A stretch of DNA of 47,467 nt from NCBI GenBank assembly GCA_006508105.1, contig QKPP01000257.1, positions 1 to 47,467 of the forward strand, written 5' to 3'. Positions 30,774-39,506 of the stretch are shown in pieces. The number at the start of each line of letters is the position of its first letter. The stretch's first letter is position 1. A program made the position numbers and the translations under genes. Below the pieces are notes generated by a model. The model had not been told where the DNA came from and did not search any database. It saw only the letters and a list, made by a program, of their open reading frames with translations. Source of the DNA: Myxococcales bacterium FL481. Lineage in GTDB: Bacteria; Myxococcota_A; Polyangia; Nannocystales; Nannocystaceae.

Positions 30774-30972
30774 CCAGCTCGGTTTTATCCGTCATGGCTC
30801 AGGAGTGCTACGCAGTAACAGCCATGCGTCATCGAACGTCGCACGCCCGCGCATCGCCCTCGCTTCGCGCCCTGAACGCGACGCAACGACGTGCTGCCGC
30901 GGTGTGTCGTTCAACGCTCGAGTCCGGCCCCGGGCCCGCCGCGACCCGACGACACCGTGCTATACCCGCAAC

Positions 30973-31605
30973 GTGCCGACGGACACGGAGCTGCTCGACG
31001 CGTGGAGACGCGGGGACAACCGCGCCGGAGAGGTCCTCTTCGACCGCTACTTCGAGAGCATTCGCCGATTCTTCTGCAACAAGGCCAGCGACAGCGTCGA
31101 AGACCTCGTTCAACAGACGTTTATGGCCTGTCTCGAGTCGCGCGACCGCTTTCGCGGGCAATCCAGTTTCCGCACCTACTTGTTCGCAATCGCGCACAAC
31201 GTGCTGTACAAGCACTTCCGCCGTAAGCGACGCAAAGACTCCAAGATCGACTTCGGCGTGACCTCGGTTCACGACGTCGCCGACTCGCCGACACAGATCC
31301 TCGCCGAGCGCGACGAGGAACGAGTCCTGCTTTCCGCGCTGCGTAGAATTCCGATCGATCTACAAACAGTGCTGGAACTTTACTTTTGGGAGAAACTGAC
31401 GGCGGCCGAAATCGGGGAGATCACCGGCGCGCCCGAGGGCACGGTACGTACGCGTATCCGCCGCGCGAAACAATTGGTCGAGATCGAAATTGGCAAGTTC
31501 AACGAGTCTCCCCAGCTGCTGCAGTCCACCATCACCGATCTCGAGCGATGGGCCAGTGAGCTGCGACAAGGCCTGACGCGTCGGCCCCCCGCGACGCCCT
31601 CGTAG
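30973..31605 (+). CDS. ECF-family RNA polymerase sigma factor (second in window)
   Basis: The 210-residue protein from GTG 30973 begins MPTDTELLDAWRRGDNRAGE, the usual ECF N terminus. Region 2 is complete (DLVQQTFMACLESRDRF, then SFRTYLFAIAHNVLYKHFRRK), and region 4 is complete (LTAAEIGEITGAPEGTVRTRIRRAK). A further 40 residues follow region 4. The frame is open for 300 codons upstream, but that stretch is antisense or non-coding. No anti-sigma gene or protein kinase is adjacent; the next gene is a glutathione S-transferase 260 bp downstream. How this factor is controlled is therefore not visible. It differs clearly in sequence from the other ECF factor in the window. Confidence 0.93.
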   Translation: MPTDTELLDAWRRGDNRAGEVLFDRYFESIRRFFCNKASDSVEDLVQQTFMACLESRDRFRGQSSFRTYLFAIAHNVLYKHFRRKRRKDSKIDFGVTSVHDVADSPTQILAERDEERVLLSALRRIPIDLQTVLELYFWEKLTAAEIGEITGAPEGTVRTRIRRAKQLVEIEIGKFNESPQLLQSTITDLERWASELRQGLTRRPPATPS

Positions 31606-31864
31606 CGCCCGGCCTCCTGGCCTCCGCGGCATCCTCCCCCAGTGAGGGGGCCGACAGGGCTGCCACCACCTCTCGGGGACTCCGGCCGCCGCCGCGTGCG
31701 ACGTCGACCTGACGCAGTGTCGTCATCACGACTGACGCCGTCCCCAGGGGCCGCGACCGTCCGGCCGGCGCGCTCGATCAGCCGTCTCCGCGAAGCGCCC
31801 CTCGCCACGCGACCGCATCGACGCAACGCCGTCACGTGTGGCCAACACGATCCGGACCAAGGCC

Positions 31865-32557
31865 ATGGACCGCACCACCCTTCACCTGGTTGGGTATCGC
31901 ATCTGCCCGTACGTGCAGCGCTGCACGATCGTCCTAGAGGAAAAACACGTGCCGTATGAGCTGAGCCTGGTCGACCTGTTCGACAAACCCGGCTGGTTTC
32001 TCCGGCTCTCGCCGCTCGGCCAAGTCCCCGTGCTACGCGTGGGTGAAACCACGTTGTTCGAGTCCGCGGTCATCACCGAATTCGTCGACGAATACGCTGG
32101 CGGGGGCCTGCATCCGGCCGATCCGCTGGAGCGTGCGGTGAACCGGGCCTGGATCGCGGTCGCCTCGGCGGTCAACGTCGACAGTCATGAACTTGTCTTA
32201 GCTCCCACTCGAGACACTTGCGAACGAGTCGCCGCGCGAGTCCGAGATCGACTCCGGAAAGTCGAGCGCCAGCTGCAAGGCGCCTTCTTCAACGGCGATA
32301 CGTTTCGACTTGTCGATGCTGCCTACGCCCCCGTGTTGCAGCGCCTCGCCTGGTACGAAGAAACCGTCCCCTGGTTTGAGTTTCTGTCCGGGTGTCCGAA
32401 CCTCGCGGCCTGGCGCGAGCGCCTGTTCGACTATCCCGCGTTCCGGCGCAGCACGCCTCCGGATCTTCAGCGCCACAATGACGCGTTGATGAAACAACTC
32501 GCCGCGCGGTCGGTCGGCGCCATGCCCTGGTTCGTGCGTCGACACCTGGAACGCTGA
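31865..32557 (+). CDS. Glutathione S-transferase family protein
   Basis: The product from ATG 31865 has 230 residues (AAGG just upstream; an in-frame GTG at 31838 would add nine residues). The N-terminal thioredoxin-like domain starts LHLVGYRICPYVQRC. Its active-site Cys14 in CPYVQRC fits omega, DHAR or beta-like Cys-type GSTs, which act as thiol transferases or dehydroascorbate reductases rather than conjugators. The cis-Pro element is GQVPVLRV and the glutathione gamma-Glu contact is ESAVITEFVDE. The all-helical C-terminal domain includes FNGDTFRLVDAAYAPVL, the N-capping box region. It is likely cytoplasmic and involved in redox repair; the substrate is unknown. Confidence 0.93.
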   Translation: MDRTTLHLVGYRICPYVQRCTIVLEEKHVPYELSLVDLFDKPGWFLRLSPLGQVPVLRVGETTLFESAVITEFVDEYAGGGLHPADPLERAVNRAWIAVASAVNVDSHELVLAPTRDTCERVAARVRDRLRKVERQLQGAFFNGDTFRLVDAAYAPVLQRLAWYEETVPWFEFLSGCPNLAAWRERLFDYPAFRRSTPPDLQRHNDALMKQLAARSVGAMPWFVRRHLER

Positions 32558-32996
32558 CGATCGAACGCGAGGCCCCCCGCTGGCACAAGCCGCCGGCGCG
32601 CTCGACCGCCAGCAACCGACCGACCCGCGACAACGCAACCTGGGCGGGCCGGCCGACGTGACCTCCCCACTCGCAGGAGTCGACCGCGGCTTGAGGCGGC
32701 CGGCACAGGTCATGAATCACGCGCGCGGAACCGACACCAGACTACATCGGATGAGCTCGGGCTCCATCGACTCAGCGAACGCAGCGTCGGCGGACGACCC
32801 AACGCGCGACGCGATCGTTCGCGGCGCGCCGGCAGCGTAATGATGGCTAAACTCCAGCGCTGTCCGTCGTGAGAACACCATGGACCGATCGCGGCGAGCA
32901 CCTCCGTCCCCTTCGCCGCGGTTTCCGGCCGCGAGCGGGACCGGCGTGCGGGCGCGATGGTGGCCCCCTGCACGTTCGCTTTGTTAGGGTCACCGC
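32558..32996. other. 439-bp stretch without a recognised gene
   Basis: Located between the GST and VOC genes, both on the plus strand. It must hold the VOC promoter. Open frames here read as low-complexity Arg/Ala/Ser. A GGAAC-N16-CGGAT arrangement at 32727-32752 resembles an ECF promoter but is more than 200 bp from the next start. Confidence 0.5.
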
Positions 32997-33842
32997 ATGG
33001 CGCTGCCTCCCCTCGAGCTCGGCTGGTTCACGCTGTGCATTCGGACTGGATCCTTTGCCGCGACTCGAGCGTTCTACGAGGCTCTCGGCTTTCGGCTGAC
33101 CGGGGGCCAGCCCGAGCAGGGGTGGGCCGCGATGGCGTCAGGCACCACCGAGCTCACGCTGATGTCGTTTTTGCAGGCAAACTTGATCAATCTGCGCGGC
33201 GGCAACGTCATCGACCTGGCCGAGGCGCTTTCCGACCGCGGCTGTGACCCGTTTCACAGCCCTGGCTTCGACCCGACATCGACCGAGCGCCAAGCCGGAC
33301 CGCGTCGGTTCGACCCGGACCAATGGCCCAGCGAGTTTTCTTTGGACCGACAAGGCCGCCCGATCACCCAGCCGGGCGCTGGCGACTTCTTGATCGCCGA
33401 CCCCGACGGGAAGCTGTTGTACTTCGACAGCGTCCCCTTGGAACGGGTGCGGTTCGAGGCGGGTGAACGGTTCGCCGGCGAACACGTGGATGGCTCGGTG
33501 GCCGCGGATCAACCGGACCTCGGACGACTCGTTCTCCGGTTGAGCGTGTCCGACCTAGAAGCAAGCCGCGAGTTCTACGAGCGTCTGGGGCTCGAAGAAC
33601 GCCGCCGCGATCGCAAGTCGCGGTACATCGAACTCGGTAACGCGCTCGATGTGCCGTTTGTGATCGGTCTTTGCTCAGAGCCGGACGAAACCGACGCCAT
33701 GACGTTCGAGTGCGACGATCTTGATCGGCTCGTCACCCGGCTCGAGGAACGCGGGTTGCAAGTCGGCCGAGAACCCGCACGCCCGATCGCCCGCCTTGAA
33801 GACCCCGAGGGCAATCCGATTCTCTTCGTGCAGCGCGCGTAG
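32997..33842 (+). CDS. Two-domain VOC (glyoxalase/bleomycin resistance-fold) protein
   Basis: The 281-residue protein from ATG 32997 (AGGG nine bases upstream) contains two paired beta-alpha-beta modules. The first (about 6-150) has FTLCIRTGSFAATRAFYEALGF and ends FLIADPDGKLLYFDS. The second (about 178-281) has RLVLRLSVSDLEASREFYERLGL and ends RLEDPEGNPILFVQ. Both show the standard RAFYE/REFYE helix and the DPDG/DPEG turn of the VOC superfamily. Reaction type varies widely in this superfamily (lyase, dioxygenase, antibiotic binding), and no metal triad could be assigned with confidence. It is cytoplasmic. It is followed closely by the SNF2 helicase gene on the same strand (70 bp). Confidence 0.9.
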   Translation: MALPPLELGWFTLCIRTGSFAATRAFYEALGFRLTGGQPEQGWAAMASGTTELTLMSFLQANLINLRGGNVIDLAEALSDRGCDPFHSPGFDPTSTERQAGPRRFDPDQWPSEFSLDRQGRPITQPGAGDFLIADPDGKLLYFDSVPLERVRFEAGERFAGEHVDGSVAADQPDLGRLVLRLSVSDLEASREFYERLGLEERRRDRKSRYIELGNALDVPFVIGLCSEPDETDAMTFECDDLDRLVTRLEERGLQVGREPARPIARLEDPEGNPILFVQRA

Positions 33843-33912
33843 CCGGTTGCGCTCGTCGCCGCGACCCAAAAAACCCCGTCGATTCCAGCGCAGCGCCGGA
33901 TACGCTCAAGCG

Positions 33913-36900
33913 GTGGCGCCTTCCTCCATCTCGCCTCCGGCCGGCCGACTCGTCGCGGAGTTTGTCGAGGCCATTGACGACGCGCTCGCCCGACAGCGCT
34001 TCGTCCCCGCGCCGCGTCAGGTGGCCGCGCCTCGCGAGGTCCGCATCGACCGTTGTTGCTGGGATGCAAACACCTGGACGATCGCCGCTCGCGGCCTGGA
34101 CGAGGGAGCGGCGGATGCAGTGGCGTTGCGCCTCCGCTTTGACCCCGGCGCTGGGACCCGACGCGTGCAACTCGCGTGCACCTGCCCCCACGGGGCGAGC
34201 GACGCCGGGTGCCGCCATCAGCGTGCATTGCTCGAGCACGTCAGTGAAGCGTTCGAGTCGGCAGAGGACCCCCCACAGGCTTGGGCAAAGGCGATCGTGA
34301 ACAGCCTCGGCGCGGAAGCGTGGCGATACTCGCTGGAGCAATTGCGCCAGCACGCGGCCGCCAGCACGAAACGCCTCGCCGACGCCGAATCCGCCGAAGA
34401 CACCGCGTACCGCTACCGCATCCGCATCGCACGTCCGCGAAGCCGCCTCCAGATCCAGGTGCAGGTGTTTCAACATCAGCGTGCGACCAAGGGTTGGAAC
34501 GCGGGGCGGCGCGTGACCTGGGCGAAATGGCTTCGCGACGCGACCGGGCCACCGGAACTCTCGCAACAGGTGCGGACGATGCTGCTCCCGTTTGCCGTAG
34601 AGGTCGACCGCCACCGATTCACGCGCACCATGGAAGAGGGACTCAAGACGGGGTCGCTACTGTGCCGCTTGGTGGGCGACACACGATGCACCTGGGCCGA
34701 TGTGCCAACCCAAGCCGTCGCCGTCGATCGCACCAGCATCACCGTACACGTGGAAGAGAGCCCCGACCGCCGCTTGGTGCAGGTGCGCCTGCGGGTCGGA
34801 GGCACCCCCGTGCACCCCAACGACGTGGCGCGCCTCGACGCGGAACACCTCGCCGTCGTGCAACGCGACGTCAGCCGAATCTCGGTCACAAGGCGTCTCC
34901 ACCCGAGCGTTGTCGACAGCCTGCTGCTGCTTGTCGAACACGCCAGCCAGTTTCCACGAGAGCAAGCCGAGGCTGTGGTGGGATCTGTGGGCCAAATTGT
35001 CGGCCGTCAAGAAGGCGTGCGGCTCGAACTGCCGCCCACGCTGGCGCCTCGAACCGTCGCAGCGTCGGCGACACCGGTCGTTTGGCTCGAGGCGCTCCAC
35101 GGGGGGGGCATTGGCGTGCGACTTGTCGTCGCGCCCCATCCTCATCTTGCAGAGCTACCGCCGGGACATGGATCGCCCACCTTGTTCGCTGGTGAAAACG
35201 GGGATCTCATACGTGTCGAGCGGATCTTGGCGGACGAGATCACGACGGCACAGGCCCTTGCCCGCGAGCTTGGCTTGCCACTGCCGCACGACGACGCGGA
35301 TCCATGGACGCGTTGGGGCGCCACCATCGTCGAGGAAGCGCGACTGGTGGCCTGTCTGACTCAACTGGAACGATTGGGTTCGAGCGTGACGGTACGATGG
35401 TCCACCGCTCCCGTGGTCGTCCGATCCGTCGCGCCCACTGACGTCGTGCTTCGAGTCCGGCGCCATGGCGGCTGGTTCGAGGTCGACGGTGAAGCGGCCC
35501 TCGCCGGCCGACTAGTGCCGCTAGGTGATCTCCTCGAGGCGGTGGAGCAAGGCAAGCGCTACGTCGAGCTGGCGCCGGAGCAGTTCGCCACCATGGGAGA
35601 GCGCATGGCCGCTTGGCTGGGCAAAATGGTGAACCTCGGCGGGCACGAGGGCGGGCCGCTGCGGCTGCCCGAGTCGGCGCCGGTCTGGCTCGCCGACGAT
35701 CTCAACGGGGGGCCCGCGGTGGATGCCTGCGACCAGTGGCGGCAACGCTGCGCCGACATTCGCCGTGGCCGTGGCGCTCCGGCGTCGCAGCCGCGAGTGC
35801 AGGCGACGCTGCGGGACTACCAGCTGGCTGGCTACACGTGGTTGTCGCGGCTCGCTCAGTGGGGCATCGGAGCGTGCCTGGCCGATGACATGGGCCTCGG
35901 AAAAACGCTGCAAACACTGGCCGTACTGATCGATCGGGGTGATGCCGGGCCAGCCCTGGTCGTCGCACCGTTGTCCGTGGTCGAAAACTGGCGCACAGAA
36001 ACGGAGGTCTTCGCTCCCGGGCTGGCGGCGCGCGTGTACCACGGGCCGCAACGGGCGCAGCAGCTAGAAAACCTGGCGCCCCACACGGTGGTGCTCACCA
36101 GCTATGGCGTCTTGCAACGGGACGTCCGCGCGCTCACCCGGGTGGAGTGGGCCAGCCTGGTCCTCGACGAAGCCCAAGCGATCAAAAACCCGGGGAGCCA
36201 GGTCGCCAAAGCAGCGAGACGCATCCCCGCCGCCTGGAAGCTCGCCCTAACCGGCACCCCCGTGCAAAACCGACTCGCCGATCTTTGGAGCATCTTTCGG
36301 GTGGTTGCGCCCGGCTTGCTGGGCACACTCAATCAGTTCCAAGCGCGCTTCGTCATTCCCATCGAGCAACACGGCGATGCCCGGCGGCAGCAGGCCCTGG
36401 CGGATCTGCTGGCCCCGGTGTTGCTACGCCGGCGCAAGAAACAAGTTCTCGACGAGCTCCCGGCCGCGACTGAGTCGATTCGCTGGGTCGAGCTCTCGCG
36501 CGACGAGGCGATCGCGTACGAACGCGACCGAACCCGGGTCGTCGCCGGCCTCGACAAGCTCGGACGAGCCGCGGATCGGCGCATGGAGGTGCTGCGAGCG
36601 CTCACGCGACTGCGTCAACTGGCCTGTCACCCCGGGCTGATCCACTCCAGCTGGAAACGCGGGTCGGCCAAGCTCACCGCCCTGCTCGAGCTCGTGACCG
36701 AAATCCGTCTGGCCGGGCATGCTGCCTTGGTCTTCAGCCAATTCACGTCGTTGCTCGATCGCATCGAACCAGCCCTGACCCGAGCGGGGGCGTCATACAC
36801 TCGAATCGACGGCAGCGTGCCGGCGCCGGGACGGAAGACGGCGATCGACGCGTTCCAAGACGGCGAGGTGGACCTCATGCTGATCTCCCTCAAGGCCGGC

Positions 36901-37212
36901 GGCACCGGGCTCAATCTGACGCGCGCGAGCTATGTGGTACTGCTCGATCCGTGGTGGAATCCGGCCGCGGAAGACCAAGCGCTAGGTCGGGCCCATCGTA
37001 TTGGGCAGTCTCAGCCGGTCCACCTGATCCGACTGGTCTCGCGCCACACCGTGGAGGAGCGTGTACTGGCCATGCACGCCCACAAGCGCCGACTCAGCGA
37101 AGGACTGATGACGGACGCACGCCGAGTCGAGGGCAGCGACGTCGATGAGCTGATGGCGATGCTGCGTGACACCGCGTTTGACGGTGGGACAGACGAGCCC
37201 GCGGAAGACTGA
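33913..37212 (+). CDS. SWIM zinc-finger SNF2-family helicase/ATPase
   Basis: The 1099-residue protein from GTG 33913 starts VAPSSISPPAGRLVAEF; in-frame codons upstream overlap the VOC gene and read as noise. A SWIM zinc finger lies at C89, C91, C100 and H102 (CTCPHGASDAGCRH). A long middle region of unknown fold follows. The SNF2 motor has motif I DDMGLGKT (658-665), motif II DEAQ (752-755), LTGTPVQNRLADLWSIF, RLRQLACHPGL, and the helicase C domain with SLKAGGTGLNLT and GRAHRIGQSQPV. SNF2 ATPases translocate on double-stranded DNA and remodel bound proteins; bacterial SWIM-SNF2 proteins are common but poorly characterised, and some belong to defence islands. No methylase, nuclease or other defence gene is adjacent here, so a housekeeping DNA-repair or transcription role is at least as likely. 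Confidence 0.94.
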   Translation: MAPSSISPPAGRLVAEFVEAIDDALARQRFVPAPRQVAAPREVRIDRCCWDANTWTIAARGLDEGAADAVALRLRFDPGAGTRRVQLACTCPHGASDAGCRHQRALLEHVSEAFESAEDPPQAWAKAIVNSLGAEAWRYSLEQLRQHAAASTKRLADAESAEDTAYRYRIRIARPRSRLQIQVQVFQHQRATKGWNAGRRVTWAKWLRDATGPPELSQQVRTMLLPFAVEVDRHRFTRTMEEGLKTGSLLCRLVGDTRCTWADVPTQAVAVDRTSITVHVEESPDRRLVQVRLRVGGTPVHPNDVARLDAEHLAVVQRDVSRISVTRRLHPSVVDSLLLLVEHASQFPREQAEAVVGSVGQIVGRQEGVRLELPPTLAPRTVAASATPVVWLEALHGGGIGVRLVVAPHPHLAELPPGHGSPTLFAGENGDLIRVERILADEITTAQALARELGLPLPHDDADPWTRWGATIVEEARLVACLTQLERLGSSVTVRWSTAPVVVRSVAPTDVVLRVRRHGGWFEVDGEAALAGRLVPLGDLLEAVEQGKRYVELAPEQFATMGERMAAWLGKMVNLGGHEGGPLRLPESAPVWLADDLNGGPAVDACDQWRQRCADIRRGRGAPASQPRVQATLRDYQLAGYTWLSRLAQWGIGACLADDMGLGKTLQTLAVLIDRGDAGPALVVAPLSVVENWRTETEVFAPGLAARVYHGPQRAQQLENLAPHTVVLTSYGVLQRDVRALTRVEWASLVLDEAQAIKNPGSQVAKAARRIPAAWKLALTGTPVQNRLADLWSIFRVVAPGLLGTLNQFQARFVIPIEQHGDARRQQALADLLAPVLLRRRKKQVLDELPAATESIRWVELSRDEAIAYERDRTRVVAGLDKLGRAADRRMEVLRALTRLRQLACHPGLIHSSWKRGSAKLTALLELVTEIRLAGHAALVFSQFTSLLDRIEPALTRAGASYTRIDGSVPAPGRKTAIDAFQDGEVDLMLISLKAGGTGLNLTRASYVVLLDPWWNPAAEDQALGRAHRIGQSQPVHLIRLVSRHTVEERVLAMHAHKRRLSEGLMTDARRVEGSDVDELMAMLRDTAFDGGTDEPAED

Positions 37213-37243
37213 ACGGATCGCCGTCGCCGTCAGGGACGAGTGT

Positions 37244-37264
37244 GGGTTCGGCGCAGCCGAACCC
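37244..37264 (+). terminator. Hairpin downstream of the helicase gene
   Basis: A perfect 9-bp stem (GGGTTCGGC with GCCGAACCC) has a 3-nt loop, starting 31 bp after the helicase stop. It is followed by AAAAAG rather than T, so it is not a classic intrinsic terminator on this strand. It may act as an RNA 3'-end stabiliser. Confidence 0.6.
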
Positions 37265-37281
37265 AAAAAGACCGTGGCCGT

Positions 37282-37304
37282 GCGATCCGCTTCAGTCGGA
37301 TCGC
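37282..37304 (+). other. Second hairpin between helicase and RTX gene
   Basis: A perfect 8-bp stem (GCGATCCG with CGGATCGC) has a 7-nt loop, 17 bp after the previous hairpin. No T-run follows directly; GGTTTAG comes a few bases later. It could be part of the RTX gene leader or an operator-like palindrome. Confidence 0.5.
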
Positions 37305-37373
37305 GACTGGTTTAGTGCAGCGCCACACAATGCAGCGCTCGAAGCCACTCAACACCAAAAAAGGACCTCGGCA

Positions 37374-38105
37374 ATGAACATCAAACATTTCTATCGTCTC
37401 GTACTCGCCACCAGCTTGGCTCCAACTGCCGTGCTCGCGGCCGACGCCCCGCAGGGCAGCCTGCTCGCAGTGCCTATGTGCAACGGCCAACCGGCGACGA
37501 TCTGGGGAGTCGGCACACTTGTTGGCACGTCTGGTCCCGACGTCATCGTCGGCCTGGGCGGCGACAACACAATCTTTGGCAGAGGCGGAGACGACCTCAT
37601 CTGCGCTCGTGGCGGAGACGATGAAGTTCACGGCGGAAACGGTGCTGACCGAATCTTCGGAGGCCCTGGACGCGACACGCTGTTCGGCGATCAGCACGAT
37701 GACACGATCTACGGCGGAGATGCGATGGACATCATCTGGGGGGGATTGGGCGACGACGAGCTCTTCGGCGGAGAAGGGCCAGACACGCTCTACGGCCAAG
37801 AGGACAACGACATCTTGGACGGCGGAGATGCGAACGATCGACTCTATGGGGGCAAAGGCGACGACGAGCTCTTCGGCGGCGCAAACTCAGACATCTGTGA
37901 GGGCGGCCCCGGTGACGATGAAGTCTACGGAGAAGCCGGCCCGGATCTCGTCTCTGGCGATTCCGGCTGGGACTTGCTGTCCGGCGGTCCAGGCACCGAT
38001 GCCGTTCATGCACGGGATTCCGCGGGTGACGCCTTCGTGGATGGGGGAGCGGGCGTCGATCTGTGTTTTTACGACACTGCGGACACGCCGATTAACTGTC
38101 CATAG
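37374..38105 (+). CDS. Secreted RTX-type calcium-binding repeat protein
   Basis: The 243-residue protein from ATG 37374 (AAGGA site ten bases upstream) has a clear Sec signal peptide ending AVLAADA. From about residue 60 to 215 it is almost wholly nonapeptide repeats of the GGxGxDxLx type, about 17 copies. Examples are GGDDLICAR, NGADRIFGG, LGDDELFGG and PGDDEVYGE. These form a calcium-binding parallel beta-roll. A short Cys-containing end (VDLCFYDTADTPINCP) closes it. RTX proteins normally leave by a type I system using a C-terminal signal; here the N-terminal signal peptide and the lack of transporter genes point to Sec export instead. No catalytic domain is present, so an adhesive or structural surface role is the likeliest inference. 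Confidence 0.92.
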   Translation: MNIKHFYRLVLATSLAPTAVLAADAPQGSLLAVPMCNGQPATIWGVGTLVGTSGPDVIVGLGGDNTIFGRGGDDLICARGGDDEVHGGNGADRIFGGPGRDTLFGDQHDDTIYGGDAMDIIWGGLGDDELFGGEGPDTLYGQEDNDILDGGDANDRLYGGKGDDELFGGANSDICEGGPGDDEVYGEAGPDLVSGDSGWDLLSGGPGTDAVHARDSAGDAFVDGGAGVDLCFYDTADTPINCP

Positions 38106-38120
38106 CGCAAGACGGCGTGC

Positions 38121-38149
38121 CCCCCTCGTGGCCCGTCCCCGCGAGGGGG
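38121..38149. terminator. Bidirectional terminator-like hairpin between convergent genes
   Basis: An 8-bp stem (CCCCCTCG with CGAGGGGG) has a 13-nt loop. It lies 15 bp after the RTX stop, between it and the convergent sirtuin gene. No T-run follows. Confidence 0.55.
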
Positions 38150-38280
38150 CCGGCTCCATCGGGGGGGCCGCGAGCGCCGTTCTGGTCGACGACCCGTCGA
38201 TCGGGCGTTGCGACACCGACGCCGAACTGGCGCTACGGACAACCGCGGCGCCGAAGTCGGGGCCGGCGACGCAAACACCA

Positions 38281-39060
38281 TTAACGCAAGTTCGGACCGG
38301 CCCCCGCAATCGCGCGCATGGCCACGGCCGCGCCGAGCCTCACGTGATGCGTCACCACGTCGCTGATGTCGGTCGTGGCGGGGTTGATCTCCACCGTCGG
38401 TCGACCCCCACGGGCTGCCTCGACCACCGGCATGACGATGTACGGGAAGAGACTCGACGTCCCGATCGACACCACGAGATCAAACCCGCGTTCGAGCTCG
38501 CGGTACAATGCGCGGACGGCCACGTCGGGCAACATCTCGCCGAACAAGACCACGCGCGGACGGATGACCGCACCGCACTGCGGACACGTGGGTAACGCGC
38601 CCAGGCCCGCGTAGCTCTCGACGCGCTGCTCCCACGCGCACGCCGAGCACAACAACCCGTGGACGTTCCCGTGGATCTCGATGACATTGCGCGAACCAGC
38701 AGCCCGGTGCAGCCCATCTACGTTTTGCGTGAGGACGAACACGCGGTCCTTGTCGCGTTCGAGCTGCGCGATCACGCGATGCGCATCATTGGGTTGAGCG
38801 CCCCGGCCGGCCCGTTCGATCTGGTGAATGTATTTCCAGGTGATGGCCGGGCGTTGACGGAACATCTCCCCGGACAAGGCCCGTTCGATGGGCACGCCCT
38901 CGTCGGTGTCGCTGCCCTCGTAAAGTCCGCCCACGCCGCGGTAGGTCGGCAGGCCGGAGTCGGCCGAGATCCCCGCCCCGGTCACAAACAGGATGCTGCT
39001 GGCCCGCTGCACCAGTTCGGTCGCACCCCGCAGGGCCGCGGAGGTCGTGGCGTCGTTCAT
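38281..39060 (-). CDS. Sir2-family NAD-dependent protein deacylase
   Basis: The 259-residue product from ATG 39060 (MNDATTSAALRG) has all sirtuin motifs. NAD binding is shown by GAGISADSGLPTYRG and TQNVDGLH; the catalytic His is in IHGNVHGLLC; two zinc pairs are CSAC and CPQC; and the Rossmann end has VVSIGTSSLFPY and VEINPATTD. The absence of the Tyr-x-x-Arg desuccinylase pair in the usual position favours deacetylation, though I cannot be sure. Sirtuins reverse lysine acylation on metabolic enzymes such as acetyl-CoA synthetase. An in-frame TTG at 39081 would add seven residues. It converges on the RTX gene. Confidence 0.94.
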   Translation of the reverse strand: MNDATTSAALRGATELVQRASSILFVTGAGISADSGLPTYRGVGGLYEGSDTDEGVPIERALSGEMFRQRPAITWKYIHQIERAGRGAQPNDAHRVIAQLERDKDRVFVLTQNVDGLHRAAGSRNVIEIHGNVHGLLCSACAWEQRVESYAGLGALPTCPQCGAVIRPRVVLFGEMLPDVAVRALYRELERGFDLVVSIGTSSLFPYIVMPVVEAARGGRPTVEINPATTDISDVVTHHVRLGAAVAMRAIAGAGPNLR

Positions 39061-39506
39061 CGGCGCGTTCGTTGTACGCAATTGGGCGGAGACGACAAGA
39101 CAAACCCGTCGACCCCGGTCGGCGCCGGCCGATGCACGGTGCTGTCGACTGCGTCGCCCGGGCTTGATCTTCCCGGCGCGGGGGCGTCAGCAGACGACCT
39201 CCACAACCCCGGCTCGCGCGGGGTTCCTCCGCTGTAGCGAGACGTCCCGACTGCGCGAGAGCGAGCAGCTTCCCCGGTGCCCGCGTGCCATCGGGCTCGC
39301 ACTCGGTCCTCCTCGGCCCACCGCCCCGGCCAAATGCCACAACTCGGCACAGAATCGCGCGGCGCCAACGATTGACCTGAGTCACGCGATATCTGCGCAA
39401 TCTCCACCAGACCACTTGCGTTGTTAGCGAAGCGACTCGGATCGCCGGCCGCTCTGATGACCGTCGGAGAACCGGCGCGACCGCGAGTTCGAGGTCAAAA
39501 TCTAGG
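39061..39506. other. 446-bp divergent intergenic region
   Basis: This separates the sirtuin start from the plus-strand lipoprotein start, so two promoters should lie here. Base composition becomes more AT-rich near 39360-39500, as expected for a promoter zone. No small gene or clear operator was recognised. Confidence 0.5.

Noticed and set aside
30973..32557. GST gene as part of the second ECF operon
   Set aside because: A 260-bp gap separates them and no anti-sigma gene is present, so there is no positive evidence of an operon.
32727..32752. GGAAC-N16-CGGAT as an ECF-type promoter
   Set aside because: The next start codon is about 245 bp away, no plausible gene starts nearby, and such short motifs arise by chance in GC-rich DNA.
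33913..37212. DISARM or other defence system around the SNF2 helicase
   Set aside because: No methyltransferase, phospholipase D, nuclease or other known partner gene lies within several kilobases on either side.
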